Shown here one piece after another: positions 15,964 to 25,795 of a stretch of DNA of 31,914 bases. The first letter of the stretch is position 1. Each line of letters opens with the position of its first letter. This DNA is from CAZZCU01 sp964652825 (GTDB lineage: Bacteria > Bdellovibrionota_B > Oligoflexia > Oligoflexales > CAZZCU01): assembly GCA_964652825.1 (NCBI GenBank), contig CAZZCU010000024.1, positions 1 through 31,914 on the forward strand. The letters are read 5' to 3'. Both the position numbers and the translations under genes were made by a program. A model generated the notes under the pieces. It was given only the letters and a program-made list of their open reading frames with translations. It was not told the origin of the DNA and searched no databases.

Positions 15964-16820
15964 CAGCCCTTCACCCCTCCCATTGTCAGACCGCGCAAGA
16001 GCCATTTTGCGGAATACAAAAAGCCGGCCATGACAGGTAACGTCACCATGACGCTGGCGGCGGCAAACATGCCCCAGCGCGTGTCAAAATCACCCTGCAA
16101 TTCAAAAATCCCCAGCGGCCACGTGTAGTGCTCCGAGGTCTGCAAAATCACACGCGCCACGATATACTCGTTCCATGCCTGCGTAACACAAAACAGCATC
16201 GCAATCGCCAGCGATGGCGTCGACAACGGCAACACTACGCGCCAAAAACTACCGATCTCGGTAAGTCCATCCACTTGCGCTGCTTCTTCGAGAGAACGCG
16301 GGATGGTGTCGAAATAGCCTTTGAGCAACCACACACTAAATGGCAACGTCGTCACCGCGTAAGCAACCACCACACCGGTGAACGTATCGATCAGGCCAGC
16401 ACGTTGCAGCATGAAATACAACGGCAACAACAACATCACCGCCGGCATCATTTGTGTTGCCATGAGGAAGACCAGCATCGAATTGCGCATCGGGAAACGA
16501 TAGCGACTCAACGCATACGATGCCGTCGCCGCCAGCGACACACCGATCACCGCCGTCAGCAAGGTAATAATCAAAGAATTAACCAACCATAAAAAGAAAT
16601 TCGTATCCGTGAATACACCGATGTAGTTGTCCCAGGTTGTTACCTCCGGAAACAAACGTAGCTCGGTACTAAAAATCTTGTCTCCCGGTGACAAGGACAC
16701 GGCCACAATACGCACTAACGGCAACACACTCATGGCACATGCAGTGATCAACAACAGATGTACCCACCAGGTGCGTGGTGGGCGCAAGCGATGAGTAGCT
16801 TGAGAACGCGCATTAGGCAT
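15963..16820 (-). CDS. ABC sugar transporter permease, MalG-type
   Basis: This 285-residue inner-membrane permease has six predicted spans. The EAA loop that docks on the ATPase is present as EEAAQVDGLTEIGSFWRVVLPLSTP-type sequence near residues 190-215. The C-terminus ends GGVKG, as in MalG-class CUT1 permeases. Its first codons overlap the 3' end of the MalF-type gene by 8 bases, and its stop overlaps the ATPase start by one base. It forms the transmembrane heterodimer with the MalF-type protein. Confidence 0.94.
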   Translation of the reverse strand: MPNARSQATHRLRPPRTWWVHLLLITACAMSVLPLVRIVAVSLSPGDKIFSTELRLFPEVTTWDNYIGVFTDTNFFLWLVNSLIITLLTAVIGVSLAATASYALSRYRFPMRNSMLVFLMATQMMPAVMLLLPLYFMLQRAGLIDTFTGVVVAYAVTTLPFSVWLLKGYFDTIPRSLEEAAQVDGLTEIGSFWRVVLPLSTPSLAIAMLFCVTQAWNEYIVARVILQTSEHYTWPLGIFELQGDFDTRWGMFAAASVMVTLPVMAGFLYSAKWLLRGLTMGGVKG

Positions 16821-17838
16821 GATCAGTCCCTCGCGATAACTTGATCCAGAGCAGCGTCATCGCCAGCAGAATCATAAAAATCACCACGGCGAACGCCGCC
16901 GAGAAACTAAAGCGCGAATAGGTAAATGCGCTTTTGTACAAGGCCGATACCAAAATATCGGCGTATTCATTGCCACCGTCTTGCCCAGTCATAAGATAAA
17001 TCACGTTGATATTGTTAAACGTCCATATTGTGCCCAACGTCACGCTGGGCACCACCACTGGGCGCAGCAGCGGCAATGTTATCTCGCGAAACTGCCGCCA
17101 TGCCGAAGCACCATCCATCTGCGCCGCTTCATAATAAGATTTGGGGATCGACTGCAGACCACCCAAAAACACGATCATCATGAATGGGATGCCAAGCCAG
17201 ATATTGACGATGCAACACGAGACAAAAATTGGGATCGGATCCGACCACCAGTTAATTGCCGACCAACCCATAGAGGTTAACAGATGATTGATCACGCCAA
17301 ACTGCGGATGAAACTCACCGCGCCAGGCCAGCACTGCCACCACCTGCGGCATCGCCCAGGGAATAATCAGAATCGTCCGATACACCGCCGCCAACTTGCC
17401 ATGAACACGATTTAGCAGCATCGCCAATAACAGACCAAAGCCGACATGAAACACCAAATTGATCAGCGTCCACAAAATGGTGCGCGAAAATAATTTCAGA
17501 AAACTCGCCGTCTGCAGCGGTGAGCGCGTAAACACGTTTTCAAAATTACGCAGCCCCACCCACTCCAGACCGGAGCCATTCAACCAGTCGTTGACCGTAT
17601 AGATATTGAGGTTGCCAAAAGCCAGGCGTACCTGAAACAAAAACGGGAAGATAATCAATACCGCCACCGAAACAAACGCCGGCGCCAGCATCAATAAAAT
17701 AAAGCGATTTTTACGTTTGAAGCGCAAGGCACGCAACAGCGCGTACAGCCCCAGCTCCAAGCCGAGAATACCGGCGGCAACCGCAACGACGATTGTCAGC
17801 GCTTGACTAAATGCACCGAGAAAACCGAAAAAGCTCAC
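16813..17838 (-). CDS. ABC sugar transporter permease, MalF-type
   Basis: This 341-residue permease starts at GTG 17838 with a weak ribosome site. An N-terminal hydrophobic pair (about 8-33 and 44-68) precedes the core, with the core permease spans after residue 120. The EAA loop reads YYEAAQMDGASAWRQFREI near residues 237-255. It lacks the long periplasmic P2 domain of E. coli MalF, as in most CUT1 systems outside enterics. It is 15 bases downstream of the binding-protein gene and overlaps the MalG-type gene by 8 bases, a typical tight operon. Confidence 0.93.
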   Translation of the reverse strand: MSFFGFLGAFSQALTIVVAVAAGILGLELGLYALLRALRFKRKNRFILLMLAPAFVSVAVLIIFPFLFQVRLAFGNLNIYTVNDWLNGSGLEWVGLRNFENVFTRSPLQTASFLKLFSRTILWTLINLVFHVGFGLLLAMLLNRVHGKLAAVYRTILIIPWAMPQVVAVLAWRGEFHPQFGVINHLLTSMGWSAINWWSDPIPIFVSCCIVNIWLGIPFMMIVFLGGLQSIPKSYYEAAQMDGASAWRQFREITLPLLRPVVVPSVTLGTIWTFNNINVIYLMTGQDGGNEYADILVSALYKSAFTYSRFSFSAAFAVVIFMILLAMTLLWIKLSRGTDHA

Positions 17839-17853
17839 AGCCGGCTATCCAAC

Positions 17854-19065
17854 CTACTCTTTCAGTTCGCGAATTTTGTTTTCGGCATCTTTTTGCATGG
17901 TTTGCGCGGCGATACGTGCTTGCGTACGGCCGGCCATCACCCCTTGTAGCTGCGGACGAATAGCGTCCCACACAACGCGCATTTCGATATCCATCGGCAT
18001 CGGCTTGCCGTGTTCCATCGCACCGAGGGCGGCGCTGATCTGTTGGTTTTTCACCACCGCATCGTGCTTCGCCATGTCTTTAAGCACTGGCAGACGTTGC
18101 GCCCGTGTCACCAAAAATTCCTGAATTGGCTTGGAGACCAGAAATTCACCAAATTTTTGCGCGATCTCCAGCTTTTTACCTTTGAGATTTTTGTTATAAA
18201 AAACGTACTTACCGGAAACAAGCGGCACCATGTACTGACCAGTACTCGATAGCTTGGGCAAGGGCGCGATAATCAAATCATCTTTTAACACCGCCGCGTA
18301 TTTCTGGACCGCCCAGTCACCATTGATGGTCATACCGACTTTGCCTTCGACAAACAATGTATCGGCACAGGTGTAATCACAATCCGGAGGCACGATTTTT
18401 TCTTTGAATTTCAAGCTATGCACCAATTCCAAAGCGTCGATCATACCTTTGGAATCAAGACGCGGCACCTGTTGTACTAAAGGGCTTTCGCCATACGCGC
18501 CGAGAAACGTCGCAAACCAAAACGGTTCGTTCAGATTGTAGGCAAAGCCGTATTTGTTCTTTGCCGGATCAGAGGTTTTCTTGGCGGCGGTAATGAGGTC
18601 TTCGAGAGTTTTCGGCGATTGCGGCACGATTTTTTTATTCACAAACAGCATCAAATGGTTGCCGTTGGTGACCGGTAGTCCCCAGACCTGATTTTTCTTA
18701 TCCGATACCGCCTGGACGACAGCCGGGAAAAAACGCTCGGTTTTGGTCCAGGTATTCACCGGCTTGATAATACCCATCAGCGAAAACGGCCCGGCAAAAT
18801 CATTAGGTGCCAGCACGATATCGCCACCGCCACCACCCATGGCCGCGGTCTGAAACTGCGCACGCATATCCTCGGTTTTGTAATGTGCTCGTTTTATCTT
18901 TGTCCCGGGGTTGGCCTTCTCAAACTTGGCGATCAGCTCGTCGAGTACAACCTGATCTTCTTCCTTTTCATGCTCCCACAGTGTAATCTGCTGTGCCTGC
19001 GCCACACCCATGCTCAGCATTGCGCCGACGATGAATCCCACCAACCAGAACCAACCACGTTGCAT
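17854..19065 (-). CDS. Periplasmic sugar-binding protein, MalE-type
   Basis: This 403-residue solute-binding protein (cluster B, family 1) captures sugar for the downstream permease and ATPase. The signal peptide has a hydrophobic core at about 5-20 and a likely cleavage after AQA (residue 24 or so). It lacks a lipobox, so the protein is probably soluble in the periplasm. The ITLWEHEKEED start of the mature chain and the FVEGKVGMTINGDWAVQKY block are typical of maltose/maltodextrin- and trehalose-type binding proteins. A CxxxC pair (CDYTC) is unusual and could be a periplasmic disulfide. AAGGGG precedes ATG 19065. It is the promoter-proximal gene of the operon. The exact sugar is unknown, and no glycosidase or regulator gene is nearby. 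Confidence 0.92.
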   Translation of the reverse strand: MQRGWFWLVGFIVGAMLSMGVAQAQQITLWEHEKEEDQVVLDELIAKFEKANPGTKIKRAHYKTEDMRAQFQTAAMGGGGGDIVLAPNDFAGPFSLMGIIKPVNTWTKTERFFPAVVQAVSDKKNQVWGLPVTNGNHLMLFVNKKIVPQSPKTLEDLITAAKKTSDPAKNKYGFAYNLNEPFWFATFLGAYGESPLVQQVPRLDSKGMIDALELVHSLKFKEKIVPPDCDYTCADTLFVEGKVGMTINGDWAVQKYAAVLKDDLIIAPLPKLSSTGQYMVPLVSGKYVFYNKNLKGKKLEIAQKFGEFLVSKPIQEFLVTRAQRLPVLKDMAKHDAVVKNQQISAALGAMEHGKPMPMDIEMRVVWDAIRPQLQGVMAGRTQARIAAQTMQKDAENKIRELKE

Positions 19066-19219
19066 GCGATACCCCTTGACTAAAATGGAAGATCCAACCT
19101 ATCAAGATTAGATTCTGAGTTTTCGATAACTTACGTGATATTTCAAAAAGTCGGGCTCAGGCTAAACGCCAAGCCAGATCACGTCAAGCATAGATCGCAC
19201 CGACAGCGGAATTAGCGGC
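19066..19219. other. Divergent intergenic region between malE-type and addB-like genes
   Basis: These 154 bases must carry the promoters of both the sugar operon (minus) and the AddB/AddA-like pair (plus). I see no convincing -35/-10 pair. A 7-base inverted repeat, ACGTGAT (19133-19139) and ATCACGT (19178-19184), is the only symmetric element that stands out, and its 38-base gap makes it weak. Confidence 0.4.
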
Positions 19220-22200
19220 ATGAGCGATATCAATCCAGCTATCATAGCCCGCCAAAGCGGCTTGCTGCTTTGGCCACAGCCTGCTTGTCTGTTGGAAAAT
19301 TTGCGCGCGCACCTCTGTGCTACCTACGGCGCGAATATGCAAAAAATCTGTATATTGCTGCCGAATCAACGCTTACGTGTGCTGTTGCTGGGTGGTATCA
19401 CGCAGCAACAACGGGCAGTGTTCGCACCGCATATTCTGACGATTGAGCAGTATGCGGAGGAAATTTATTTGCTGGCGTCGGCGAATCCTGATCGGCACCA
19501 GGTTGCCAGCAAAGACTTGTTAAAACTGCTGATGCGACGCACCATCGCCGGATTTAAGAGCAAACACATCCGTCGCCAGCACGCCGATGAATGCTTGCAA
19601 CTTTATCGCGAGCTGACACAGCATCAAATCACGCCGGCGGCTTTCGCCGCCACCATGAGCGCCGTCGTCCGCTCGGATATTTATCGCAGCGAGATTCATC
19701 TCGATACGCTGAGCGAGCGTTTCGCTGAATTGCATTCTCTATTAGATACTTTTGAACAACAGCTACAAGAACGCGGTCTGAAATTACGCGAACAAATCAT
19801 CATGGCCGGCACGCAGCTGCTGGCGACCGAGCCGCAAATATTTCTGGGACGACATGAGTGGTTGTATATTGTTGGACTGACCAGCAATGCACCTTACTTA
19901 AACCCGTTGCTACGAACGCTGGCAACGCATCCGCGTGCGAGTTTTTGGCTAAGCCAACCGACCACTGCGACATCAATCACAACCTCAACACCGCTGTCGC
20001 TATTGGTGGACGAAGTAAAGCAGCACGCACCTGCCACGCACGTCATCACAGTGCCGTCGCCAACGACTCAACCTGTCACCTGCATACCGACAGCGATCGA
20101 CTGTCATAATCCCATCGAAGAAGTCGAAGTCGCCGTACGTCTGGCCGCCGACGTTATCGCTCGCGGCACAACGGCACCCAGTAAGATCGCGATTCTGGTG
20201 CCGGATGAAGCCGCCTATGCTTCGCTACTACGCAGCTGGACTGCGGCCTTGCATTTGCCGTGCAACATCGCTTTGACCGTCCCATTGGCGCAAACGCCGT
20301 TTGGCATCTGGTTGAGTACACTACTGCATTGTTATCGTGATGATTGCACCACACAAAGCCTGATCGCCTTCAGCACGCTCGATCTCACTACCGCCGTTAT
20401 GCGACGACAGCCGTCAGACAACAACGCCCAAAGTGATAGTCGCTCGGCCACAACACTAGCCAAGCAACTCATCAGAAGCGGCGTCTACCAGGATGTTAAC
20501 GCTTTGCGGCGTCATCCCGCGCTCCAAGACTGCCGCTCCGATCTCGATGCTCTGCTGCAAGCTGGTGCGCCGTTTCTGCCAACCCCTGATGGGACACGTC
20601 ACCCCTCGTATTCGCTACGACAGTGGCGCGCCTGGCTGGAAGAGCTGCAAAATACTTACGAGCAAACGTACCGTGACCGCCCCGGTGAACGTGCCGCCGT
20701 CAAAGAAACACTGGAAGGTTTTTTTGCGCAGCTGCGCCTCACCTACGCTCATACAGATGCTGATGACAGCGGGCTCAGCATTAGCATCGGTGACTTCGCC
20801 GATTTATTGCAAAATGAGCTTCTGCAACGACCCATCCGCGACGTGGGCGAGCCGCTGTTAGGTGTGCAGATTATCAGTCTTACCGAAGCCCGTTACGCTC
20901 CCTTTGAACTGGTCATTTTGCTTGGGTGCAACGAAGGAACCTTCCCCAAATCACTGCCACGTGACGATCTGGTCGATGACTATCTAAAACGCCGCGCCGG
21001 TCTACCGGGCTGGCAGGCGCTCGAAGCTCTCGAATCCACCACCTTCGCGTTGCTCGAAGCACGCTTGTCACAGCTGGTCATGACGTATTGCCGCCATACG
21101 ATCAGCGGCCGCCAAGTACGCTCGCGTTTTCTCGATGATTTAGAGCGTACTGGACGCTTGCGCGCATTGAATGCCGGCGAGCTGACGTGTTTTACCCGAG
21201 ACAAAAGCACCACACCAAAATCCGTGGCGTCAGAGATAGTCGTGCCGACACCTATTACGTCATTCACACCCCAAGGCGATTTCCACGGTGATCGGACAAC
21301 CCTGCTCGGCACGCTGTCGGCAAGCTCGTTTGAGAGTTTATTACGTTGCCCGTATCGCTTTCTGCTCGGTCGCTTGGGGGTGCAGGCCCTGGAACTGCCT
21401 TTTGCCGCCGATGAGCCGCGCGCGCTCGGCAAGTTACTACATGCCATTTTTGAGGCGTTCTTTGTTGGCGCCAAGCGCGGCTCCCATGATATCGCGCCGC
21501 TGCCAGCCAACATCGATGCGGACACCTGGCTTGATTTTGGTTTGCGGCGTTTCGCACAAATCACCGAGTTGTTGGCGCCGCGCGATTTTCGTGAATCCTT
21601 TATGTATTATCATTTATCGACTTTTGGTTGGCCGCGGTTTTTGCTGCATGTCCAAAAACTCTACGTGCAAGACGGCAATAATAATCTCGGCAATGCGCTC
21701 AACGGCTGGCGCGAATTCAATCTGAAACAACCAACAACCGGTGCACCGCTACCGCTCATACCATTGGCCGGCACACCAACGCAGATCAGTGGCATCATCG
21801 ACGCCATCGATTTTATTTCCGGAGCGACCTTGCTCACTGATTATAAAAATTCACGCGTTAGATCCGACGAACTCAAGCTGGGTCTGTCACCGCAATTGGC
21901 GTTCTATGCGCAAATACTTGAGCATCTGCCACAACCCATCAATAGTACGCATCTGCTTGGCGGCTTTTGGATTATTCAAGCCGGCGAATGGCATACGTTC
22001 GCCGTCGGTGATGACGCACGTCACACCGGCATCGAACTGGGACTAGCTAGTAATAAAACCCCAAGCTGGAACGATCGCTGGGCGATTATCAGCGAGCGTT
22101 TGCAGCAACGCCGCGACGAGCTGCTTAAGCAGCGACAAACGTTTGCCGCCGACAGCAGTTTTTGCGGATTCTGTCAGTACGATGGCGTTTGTCGTCGCGA

Positions 22201-22297
22201 TGATCCCGCATATGTGAACGAGGTCAATGCCGCGCGCCGCATTGCCGCCGCCGTTGCCGAGAAGAAGGCGGCGCAAACGGAGGTCGTCGCCGAATGA
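19220..22297 (+). CDS. AddB-like PD-(D/E)XK nuclease with Fe-S cluster motif
   Basis: This 1025-residue protein is the likely partner of the downstream helicase-nuclease in a two-subunit double-strand-break resection enzyme. The C-terminal nuclease has D861 (GIIDAID) and the D874-Y-K876 motif (TDYKN), followed by QLAFYA. Four Cys residues in the AddB pattern would hold a 4Fe-4S cluster: C710 before the nuclease, and C982, C985 and C991 after it (C-x2-C-x5-C). The N-terminal helicase-like part has no Walker A motif, as in proteobacterial-type AddB or 'probable DNA repair protein' relatives. It overlaps the next gene by four bases (ATGA), so production is coupled. GC content and style match the neighbours. 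Confidence 0.88.
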   Translation: MSDINPAIIARQSGLLLWPQPACLLENLRAHLCATYGANMQKICILLPNQRLRVLLLGGITQQQRAVFAPHILTIEQYAEEIYLLASANPDRHQVASKDLLKLLMRRTIAGFKSKHIRRQHADECLQLYRELTQHQITPAAFAATMSAVVRSDIYRSEIHLDTLSERFAELHSLLDTFEQQLQERGLKLREQIIMAGTQLLATEPQIFLGRHEWLYIVGLTSNAPYLNPLLRTLATHPRASFWLSQPTTATSITTSTPLSLLVDEVKQHAPATHVITVPSPTTQPVTCIPTAIDCHNPIEEVEVAVRLAADVIARGTTAPSKIAILVPDEAAYASLLRSWTAALHLPCNIALTVPLAQTPFGIWLSTLLHCYRDDCTTQSLIAFSTLDLTTAVMRRQPSDNNAQSDSRSATTLAKQLIRSGVYQDVNALRRHPALQDCRSDLDALLQAGAPFLPTPDGTRHPSYSLRQWRAWLEELQNTYEQTYRDRPGERAAVKETLEGFFAQLRLTYAHTDADDSGLSISIGDFADLLQNELLQRPIRDVGEPLLGVQIISLTEARYAPFELVILLGCNEGTFPKSLPRDDLVDDYLKRRAGLPGWQALEALESTTFALLEARLSQLVMTYCRHTISGRQVRSRFLDDLERTGRLRALNAGELTCFTRDKSTTPKSVASEIVVPTPITSFTPQGDFHGDRTTLLGTLSASSFESLLRCPYRFLLGRLGVQALELPFAADEPRALGKLLHAIFEAFFVGAKRGSHDIAPLPANIDADTWLDFGLRRFAQITELLAPRDFRESFMYYHLSTFGWPRFLLHVQKLYVQDGNNNLGNALNGWREFNLKQPTTGAPLPLIPLAGTPTQISGIIDAIDFISGATLLTDYKNSRVRSDELKLGLSPQLAFYAQILEHLPQPINSTHLLGGFWIIQAGEWHTFAVGDDARHTGIELGLASNKTPSWNDRWAIISERLQQRRDELLKQRQTFAADSSFCGFCQYDGVCRRDDPAYVNEVNAARRIAAAVAEKKAAQTEVVAE

Positions 22298-25200
22298 CCT
22301 CACCTCATCAATCACAAAACCCTTATCTCAGTGTTTTGGTGCAGGCATCGGCTGGCAGCGGCAAAACCTATCAGTTAAGCCGACGCTTCTTCGCATTGGT
22401 GATGGCCGGAGCAACACCAAACAGCATCTGCTGCATCACCTTCACCAAAGCCACCGCCGCCGATATGCGTCAGAAAATTTTGCGTCTAGCATCTGACGTC
22501 ATGACCAGCACCGAGCTGCAACAGCATTTTGCACAGCAGGCCAAAGACTTCTTCGTCAGCGCCGCGAGCACGCATGCGCTGCCACCGCCAATCTCGCCGC
22601 GGGAGGCTGCCGAAAAAATTCTGCAGTCATCACAAATGCTGCGCATCGGCACCATCGACAGTTTGTTTTACGATTGGCTGCGCAAATTTCCATACGAGGC
22701 GGCTGGCGACAATCGCCATGTGCCAGAGAGTTTTAATCTAGCTATTGATAACGAATTGGCGCCTTTGCGTGAACAAAGTGCACAGCAGGCTTTGCTACAA
22801 AGCTGCCAGATTGCCGCTGACAACTCCTGGCTACGCGATCTGCAAAAACAAAGCGGCCCACGCGGACTGATACGAGCCTTTTTGCGTTTGCAAGCCCACA
22901 GCTCGTTGCTATGGCTCCTCCAGCAAAACGGTGCCGGCATCAGCAACCTGCCATTGACGGATGAATTGCGACATCTTGCCGAACAAAACGACGGCGAGTT
23001 TCTCATCACCATTGCGCCTCTGGCGCGCATGATTGGCGAGCGCAGCGGCGCCAAAACCAAAGAAAATATTCTGAAAGCACTAGCCAGCGGCGAGTTGAGC
23101 GAAGTTTTGGCATGCAGATTATTTCGCAAAGAGGATTTTGCCGTCTCCGGCGTTATTTCCGCCAAGCATCGCGCCGGCATAGAACAGGAAATTCTGCAGC
23201 TGGAAAACCTGGTGCGCCAGCATCTAAACGCCAAAGCAATTATCGCTTTAAATCAGGCGGCGGAATTTTTTTCGACAGCGCAAACCACTTTTCAGCGACT
23301 CTATCAAGATCGCAAACGCGCCAATGGCTATATCGAGTTTGACGATCTCAATCGTGGTGCCTTTCATTTATTCCATGACCCCGAAAGCGCTGGCGCCGCC
23401 TACATGATTCAACGCGGCATCCAGCATTTACTGCTCGATGAATTTCAGGATACCAATCGCATTCAATGGAGCATCTTTCATCATCTCGCTAATGAATTAC
23501 TCGCTGGCGAAGGCGGCAATACTGATACTGCATTACCGCCGACGGTGTTCATCGTCGGCGATAGCAAGCAATCCATTTACGGCTTTCGCGAAGCCGACCC
23601 GACCATTCTCGATGAGGCCTATACGGCGTTAGCACCACTTGGATTGCAAAAAATCGCCATGAACGCCAGTTACCGTTCAGCGCCGTTGCTGTTTACATTT
23701 TTGAATCAGTGGTTCAGCGGCGTCATGGCGGAGTATCCCGAGCATCAGACCGCCAGTGATCCGAGTACCGGTCAACCAGTCATACCTGATCACGCTCGCT
23801 TGATCATCGCCGACGCCTTTAATGATGATAACGTCAGCCTCTATGCCGACGAGAACGATACTGATAGCAATCAGATCGAACGCGAAGCCAAATTTGTCGC
23901 CGCGGCATTAAAGCAAATTCTCGTGAACGAACCACAACGCTATCCGGTCTGGGACGGTCGACAACTGCGCCCAATCCGCGCCGATGACTGTGCGATCCTG
24001 TATCGTAACGGCACGCATGCCGCGGTTTACGAGAACGCACTGCGTAATGTCGGCCTGGCGGCGGCACGCAGCGAAGCCCGCGGTTTTCTGCATCGCACGG
24101 AAATCAACGATTGTTTGAATCTGTTGCAGTACTTGGCGTTGCCAGATGATCTTTTAAGCCTCTGTACAGTACTGCGTAGCCCCTGGCTTGGTGTGAGCGA
24201 CAGCATTTTGATCGATGTCTTGGCGGCAACGCAAGATCAGGCAGCAACAACCAACCGCACCGCACAAGTACTCGCCGCATTGCCCGAGACCTGCGCGCCA
24301 GCCCGCGAGCATCTGCAACGCCTTAGAGCGCGCACCGCGCAGTTACCGCCACATCGTTTGTTGCTTGAGGCCATCACGGCATTTGCCGCCAAGGAGCGTT
24401 ATCTCCGACATTTAGGTGCTATCGAAGGCGAACTGGCGGCCGCCAATCTTGATACCCTGGTGGAACTGTGTCAACAAATCGAGAAAAATCATAAGTCACA
24501 TCTACTGCAGGTGTTGCAGCATCTGCAAACGCTCAAAGACGATGACACGATCGGTAGCACCACCATTCACCGTCACTGCATAACCTTATTGACGGTACAT
24601 AAAGCCAAAGGTCTCGAATTTCCGCTGGTCGTACTCGCTGATACCAGCGCGCCATGGGCGCGTTTGGATGAGCCATGGGCGCGACTTTCGCAAGGTGCTG
24701 CAGCAGGTTTGTATTTTGTCGGCAAGAAAAAAGAACGCCCCTTGCAGGAACCACATTTTAATGCCTTGTTGACCGCTATCGAAACCGAGCAACAGGCCGA
24801 AGCCGCGCGCTTGTTGTATGTCGCCATCACTCGCGCCAAACAATATTTATTGGTCACCGGCACCGCGGCACGCGCCAAGTCAACCTCAGCAACCGCCGAT
24901 GCAAATTATCTCGATATGATTCAAGACGCCGCGCGTGCGGCAGGTGCCCGCGAGGAGCTCATTGCCGGTCATCGTTGTTTGACGATCACGACTGAAAACG
25001 CACCGTCGGTCACCACGCGTGACGTCGGCAACACAACGACCGCAGCCGCGCCGATTAGCGACTGGCAACCCGTTGCCGTTACCGATAATCACTTCCCCTC
25101 AGAAGTGTTGACGGTACGTCCCCATGCAGGCGACCGTACATTCATGTCCGAGCAAACGAAAACCACCGTAGCAAGCGACGGACGGAATGCACGGATTTAT

Positions 25201-25719
25201 GGGATCGTTCTGCATAGCGTTTTGGAAAGCTACGTTGCGAACCAACGCCCCCCTGCTGCCGCTCGCCTGAGCGCGCTGGCTGCACGCGAAGATATCGATA
25301 ACATTTTACGACCGAAGGATTACGTGGCTTATGCAACCGCAGCTCTGGCCGAAGCCGCTGCTCTTGTCGACACGCCAGCCTGGGCGGCCTTGTTCACCGA
25401 CGCGCAACATACGGCGGCCGAAGTGCCGATCACTTATCTGCATCAGCAGGAGTTACTCACCGGACAAATCGATTTGTTGATCCGTTATCACGATGGCAGC
25501 GTGCGCGTCGTCGATTATAAAACCACCGCCGATGCCGAACACCTGCGTCAGGCCGAAGATGCGCAATTGCGCGATTGGGCACTGCAGGCCGGCTACCAGC
25601 AACAACTACAAGCTTATACTGACATGGTGGCAGCAACCTATACGGACGCAGTTCGTCCACCCGCACTACACGGCGCCGTCTTTTTCACCAAAATCCAACG
25701 TTGGATCGATTTATCGTGA
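22294..25719 (+). CDS. AddA/RecB-like UvrD-type helicase-nuclease
   Basis: This 1141-residue protein has all superfamily 1A helicase motifs: Walker A QASAGSGKT (17-25), TFTKATAADM (Ia), DEFQDT (382-387, motif II), GDSKQSIYGFREAD (III), NASYRS (IV), TVHKAKGLEFPLVVLAD (V) and LLYVAITRAKQYL (VI). The C-terminal RecB-family nuclease is also complete: H974 (LHSVLE), D1060 (GQIDLL), D1074-Y-K1076 (VVDYKT) and a downstream Q-x-Y element (QQLQAY). It would unwind and trim DNA ends for recombination together with the AddB-like subunit. Translation is coupled to that gene by an ATGA overlap. A bidirectional terminator follows. Confidence 0.93.
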   Translation: MTSPHQSQNPYLSVLVQASAGSGKTYQLSRRFFALVMAGATPNSICCITFTKATAADMRQKILRLASDVMTSTELQQHFAQQAKDFFVSAASTHALPPPISPREAAEKILQSSQMLRIGTIDSLFYDWLRKFPYEAAGDNRHVPESFNLAIDNELAPLREQSAQQALLQSCQIAADNSWLRDLQKQSGPRGLIRAFLRLQAHSSLLWLLQQNGAGISNLPLTDELRHLAEQNDGEFLITIAPLARMIGERSGAKTKENILKALASGELSEVLACRLFRKEDFAVSGVISAKHRAGIEQEILQLENLVRQHLNAKAIIALNQAAEFFSTAQTTFQRLYQDRKRANGYIEFDDLNRGAFHLFHDPESAGAAYMIQRGIQHLLLDEFQDTNRIQWSIFHHLANELLAGEGGNTDTALPPTVFIVGDSKQSIYGFREADPTILDEAYTALAPLGLQKIAMNASYRSAPLLFTFLNQWFSGVMAEYPEHQTASDPSTGQPVIPDHARLIIADAFNDDNVSLYADENDTDSNQIEREAKFVAAALKQILVNEPQRYPVWDGRQLRPIRADDCAILYRNGTHAAVYENALRNVGLAAARSEARGFLHRTEINDCLNLLQYLALPDDLLSLCTVLRSPWLGVSDSILIDVLAATQDQAATTNRTAQVLAALPETCAPAREHLQRLRARTAQLPPHRLLLEAITAFAAKERYLRHLGAIEGELAAANLDTLVELCQQIEKNHKSHLLQVLQHLQTLKDDDTIGSTTIHRHCITLLTVHKAKGLEFPLVVLADTSAPWARLDEPWARLSQGAAAGLYFVGKKKERPLQEPHFNALLTAIETEQQAEAARLLYVAITRAKQYLLVTGTAARAKSTSATADANYLDMIQDAARAAGAREELIAGHRCLTITTENAPSVTTRDVGNTTTAAAPISDWQPVAVTDNHFPSEVLTVRPHAGDRTFMSEQTKTTVASDGRNARIYGIVLHSVLESYVANQRPPAAARLSALAAREDIDNILRPKDYVAYATAALAEAAALVDTPAWAALFTDAQHTAAEVPITYLHQQELLTGQIDLLIRYHDGSVRVVDYKTTADAEHLRQAEDAQLRDWALQAGYQQQLQAYTDMVAATYTDAVRPPALHGAVFFTKIQRWIDLS

Positions 25720-25741
25720 TAATAACGCGACCCTCGAAAAC

Positions 25742-25773
25742 AAAACGGCGCTTACATTGGTAAGCGCCGTTTT
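25742..25773 (+). terminator. Bidirectional intrinsic terminator after the addA-like gene
   Basis: A perfect 14-bp stem pairs 25742-25755 with 25760-25773 around a 4-base loop (ATTG). The stem ends in TTTT on the plus strand, and the minus strand continues TTTTGTTTT. It separates the AddA-like gene from the convergent outer-membrane-like gene and can serve both. Confidence 0.93.
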
Positions 25774-25795
25774 CATTTAGACTAAATTTTAACTT

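Noticed and set aside
19133..19184. ACGTGAT/ATCACGT inverted pair as an operator for the sugar operon
   Set aside because: A 38-base gap between 7-base arms is too loose to support a specific site, and no promoter boxes align with it.
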